Shown here: in pieces, positions 57,850-58,821 of the stretch
Layout of the letters: every line of letters begins with the position of its first letter
How positions within the stretch are numbered: position 1 is the stretch's first letter
Origin: Firmicutes bacterium UBA5493
GTDB taxonomy: Bacteria; Bacillota; Limnochordia; Darwinibacteriales; Darwinibacteriaceae
Length of the DNA stretch: 58,821 bases
Reading direction: 5' to 3'
Assembly: GCA_002424045.1 (NCBI GenBank)
Contig: DIPH01000009.1
Location: forward strand, 1-58,821
Translations under genes and position numbers: made by a program
The notes under the pieces: generated by a model
Told to the model about the DNA's origin: nothing
Database searches by the model: none
What the model saw: only the letters and a program-made list of their open reading frames with translations

Positions 57850-58058
57850 GAGCGTGCCTCCTTGTGCGAGGTTAAAACCTGGCCTTCCTTATTTCTAGTA
57901 TTCCCCCTTCATTTCCTCTTTTCTGCGACTTCATTTGGCGTGGGGGTCGAGTTGTAGAATCTTTTAACAAAAATGGGGCCGAGTGGTAGGGAAATCATTT
58001 CTGCTGGCGAAATACTCAAGGGTCCAGGAATGACTACGCAGCGAAATGGGGGATAAAA

Positions 58059-58763
58059 ATGAAACGCAGATTAGGGTTCTTAGTGCTCGTAGCATTGCTT
58101 CTTGTGGGCTGTGCCGGCTACGAGCGGGAGATGGTCCCGCCTAAGGTGACTGTCGGCGGAGGCAATACGGTGGCTGTATTGTTCTTAGACAACTTTACCG
58201 GTGATTATGCCCTATCTCATGAGGTGGAACAGCAAATCATGAAGACGCTTTCCGAATACTATCGGGTGATTAGTCCAGAAGAAGCAGAATGGGCGTTGGT
58301 TCGTCTTGGTCTGCTTAGGGGTCAGTCTCCCAATCGAGATGAAGCCATTCGCCTTGGCCAAATGCTCGGAGTGGATGCTGTGGTCATGGGTGAAGTGTCT
58401 GGATACTTTGCTCCAGTTACACAGACACAACCATACCCCACCAAGGAGAGAATTGAGCGGGGCGTAAAGGGGTATGACTGGGAGATAGACCAAAATACCC
58501 GGGTTATGGTGAGCTTCACGGGTCGGGTAATGGATACCCGTGGTGGAAATGTGATTCATCGTGTTAGGGCTGAAGGAGAGGGTTCCACCAATAGTAAAAA
58601 GACGATTGGATGGTTCCGCGATGGCGATAAGCCTGGTTTCTGGAATACGCCTGCCCCGCATAAAAATGACGTTCCCTACGTGAGGCAGTCCGCTATACGT
58701 CAGGCAGTCAGTCAGTTCACACAGGATCTTATGCCTACATATGAGTGGCACAAAGTTGACTAG
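58059..58763 (+). CDS. CsgG-like outer-membrane or periplasmic lipoprotein
   Basis: 234 residues with lipobox LVGC (Cys18). The domain after it resembles the CsgG/LpoB/DUF799 fold: VAVLFLDNFTGDYALSHEVE, RVISPEEAEWAL, IRLGQMLGVDAVVMGEVSGY and VMVSFTGRVMDTRGGNVI. Such proteins assist secretion, peptidoglycan synthesis or flagella; which applies here is not clear. ATG 58059 follows GGGGGAT. It stands alone after the reverse-strand thiI/desulfurase pair; the 209-base gap upstream shows nothing firm. Confidence 0.75.
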   Translation: MKRRLGFLVLVALLLVGCAGYEREMVPPKVTVGGGNTVAVLFLDNFTGDYALSHEVEQQIMKTLSEYYRVISPEEAEWALVRLGLLRGQSPNRDEAIRLGQMLGVDAVVMGEVSGYFAPVTQTQPYPTKERIERGVKGYDWEIDQNTRVMVSFTGRVMDTRGGNVIHRVRAEGEGSTNSKKTIGWFRDGDKPGFWNTPAPHKNDVPYVRQSAIRQAVSQFTQDLMPTYEWHKVD

Positions 58764-58766
58764 CTT

Positions 58767-58795
58767 TTGACGATAGGATACAATCAAATTACAGA
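58767..58795 (+). promoter_or_regulatory. Possible promoter at the window end
   Basis: TTGACG (58767-58772), 17-base spacer, TACAGA (58790-58795), followed by GGTGGAGGGA (58807-58816), a likely ribosome binding site for a gene beyond the window. Confidence 0.35.
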
Positions 58796-58821
58796 CTCAT
58801 CAAGAGTGGTGGAGGGACTGG

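Noticed and set aside
58212..58787. 191-codon reverse-strand open frame over the CsgG-like lipoprotein
   Set aside because: The forward frame has a lipobox and a family match; the reverse one has neither.

Overview
The window (58.8 kb) reads as a chromosomal segment of an endospore-forming, flagellated Firmicute that has an outer membrane. CodY, SpoIIID, a SpoIIQ-like protein, Mbl and the ATP-synthase/upp neighbourhood place it among the Firmicutes. BamA, Skp/OmpH, LptA/B/C/D/FG homologues, flagellar L- and P-ring proteins (FlgH, FlgI) and an OmpM-like SLH porin require an outer membrane. A lineage such as Limnochordia or another sporulating diderm clade fits best; this placement is inference from gene content. 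No IS element, prophage or CRISPR array was seen.

Layout. 1-1.3 kb: a gene remnant, tRNA-Leu(CAG) and codY on back-to-back promoters. 1.4-9.2 kb: dinB (reverse), hflX, tdk, two membrane proteins, prfA, prmC and tsaC. 9.3-17.7 kb: an arginine-phosphatase/RpiB fusion, upp, dCMP deaminase, tagO and wecB, then atpA-atpG-atpD-atpC with no Fo or delta genes. 17.8-20.0 kb: spoIIQ-like, spoIIID and mbl, with candidate sporulation promoters. 20.1-24.6 kb: flgF-G-A-H-I-J. 24.7-31.7 kb: a phosphodiester-glycosidase-like protein, an S55 (SpoIVB-type) protease, BamA, a coiled-coil protein, Skp/OmpH and a small barrel protein.

31.7-42.7 kb is an envelope-lipid transport locus. lptFG-lptD-lptC-lptA come first. 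A two-gene ABC transporter with an unusual permease and its own promoter follows, then fabZ, an LpxB-like glycosyltransferase lacking catalytic landmarks, lptB and a DUF3084 protein. 42.7-48.1 kb carries a strongly structured leader RNA in front of the OmpM-like porin gene, a YqgF/RuvX-like nuclease gene and two unrecognised envelope proteins. 48.2-54.3 kb is the export and regulation part of an exopolysaccharide system: a nine-SLBB lipoprotein, Wzz-like chain-length protein, BY-kinase, PHP phosphatase and a VanZ-like protein. 54.3-58.8 kb holds a DUF4438 protein, a tiny zipper protein, thiI and a cysteine desulfurase on the reverse strand, and a CsgG-like lipoprotein.

The best candidates for something undescribed are the hybrid ABC transporter inside the Lpt locus, the structured RNA upstream of the porin gene, the F1-only ATP synthase cluster, and a flagellar gene whose only sensible start codon is AUA. 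All calls come from reading the sequence; no database or folding program was run.
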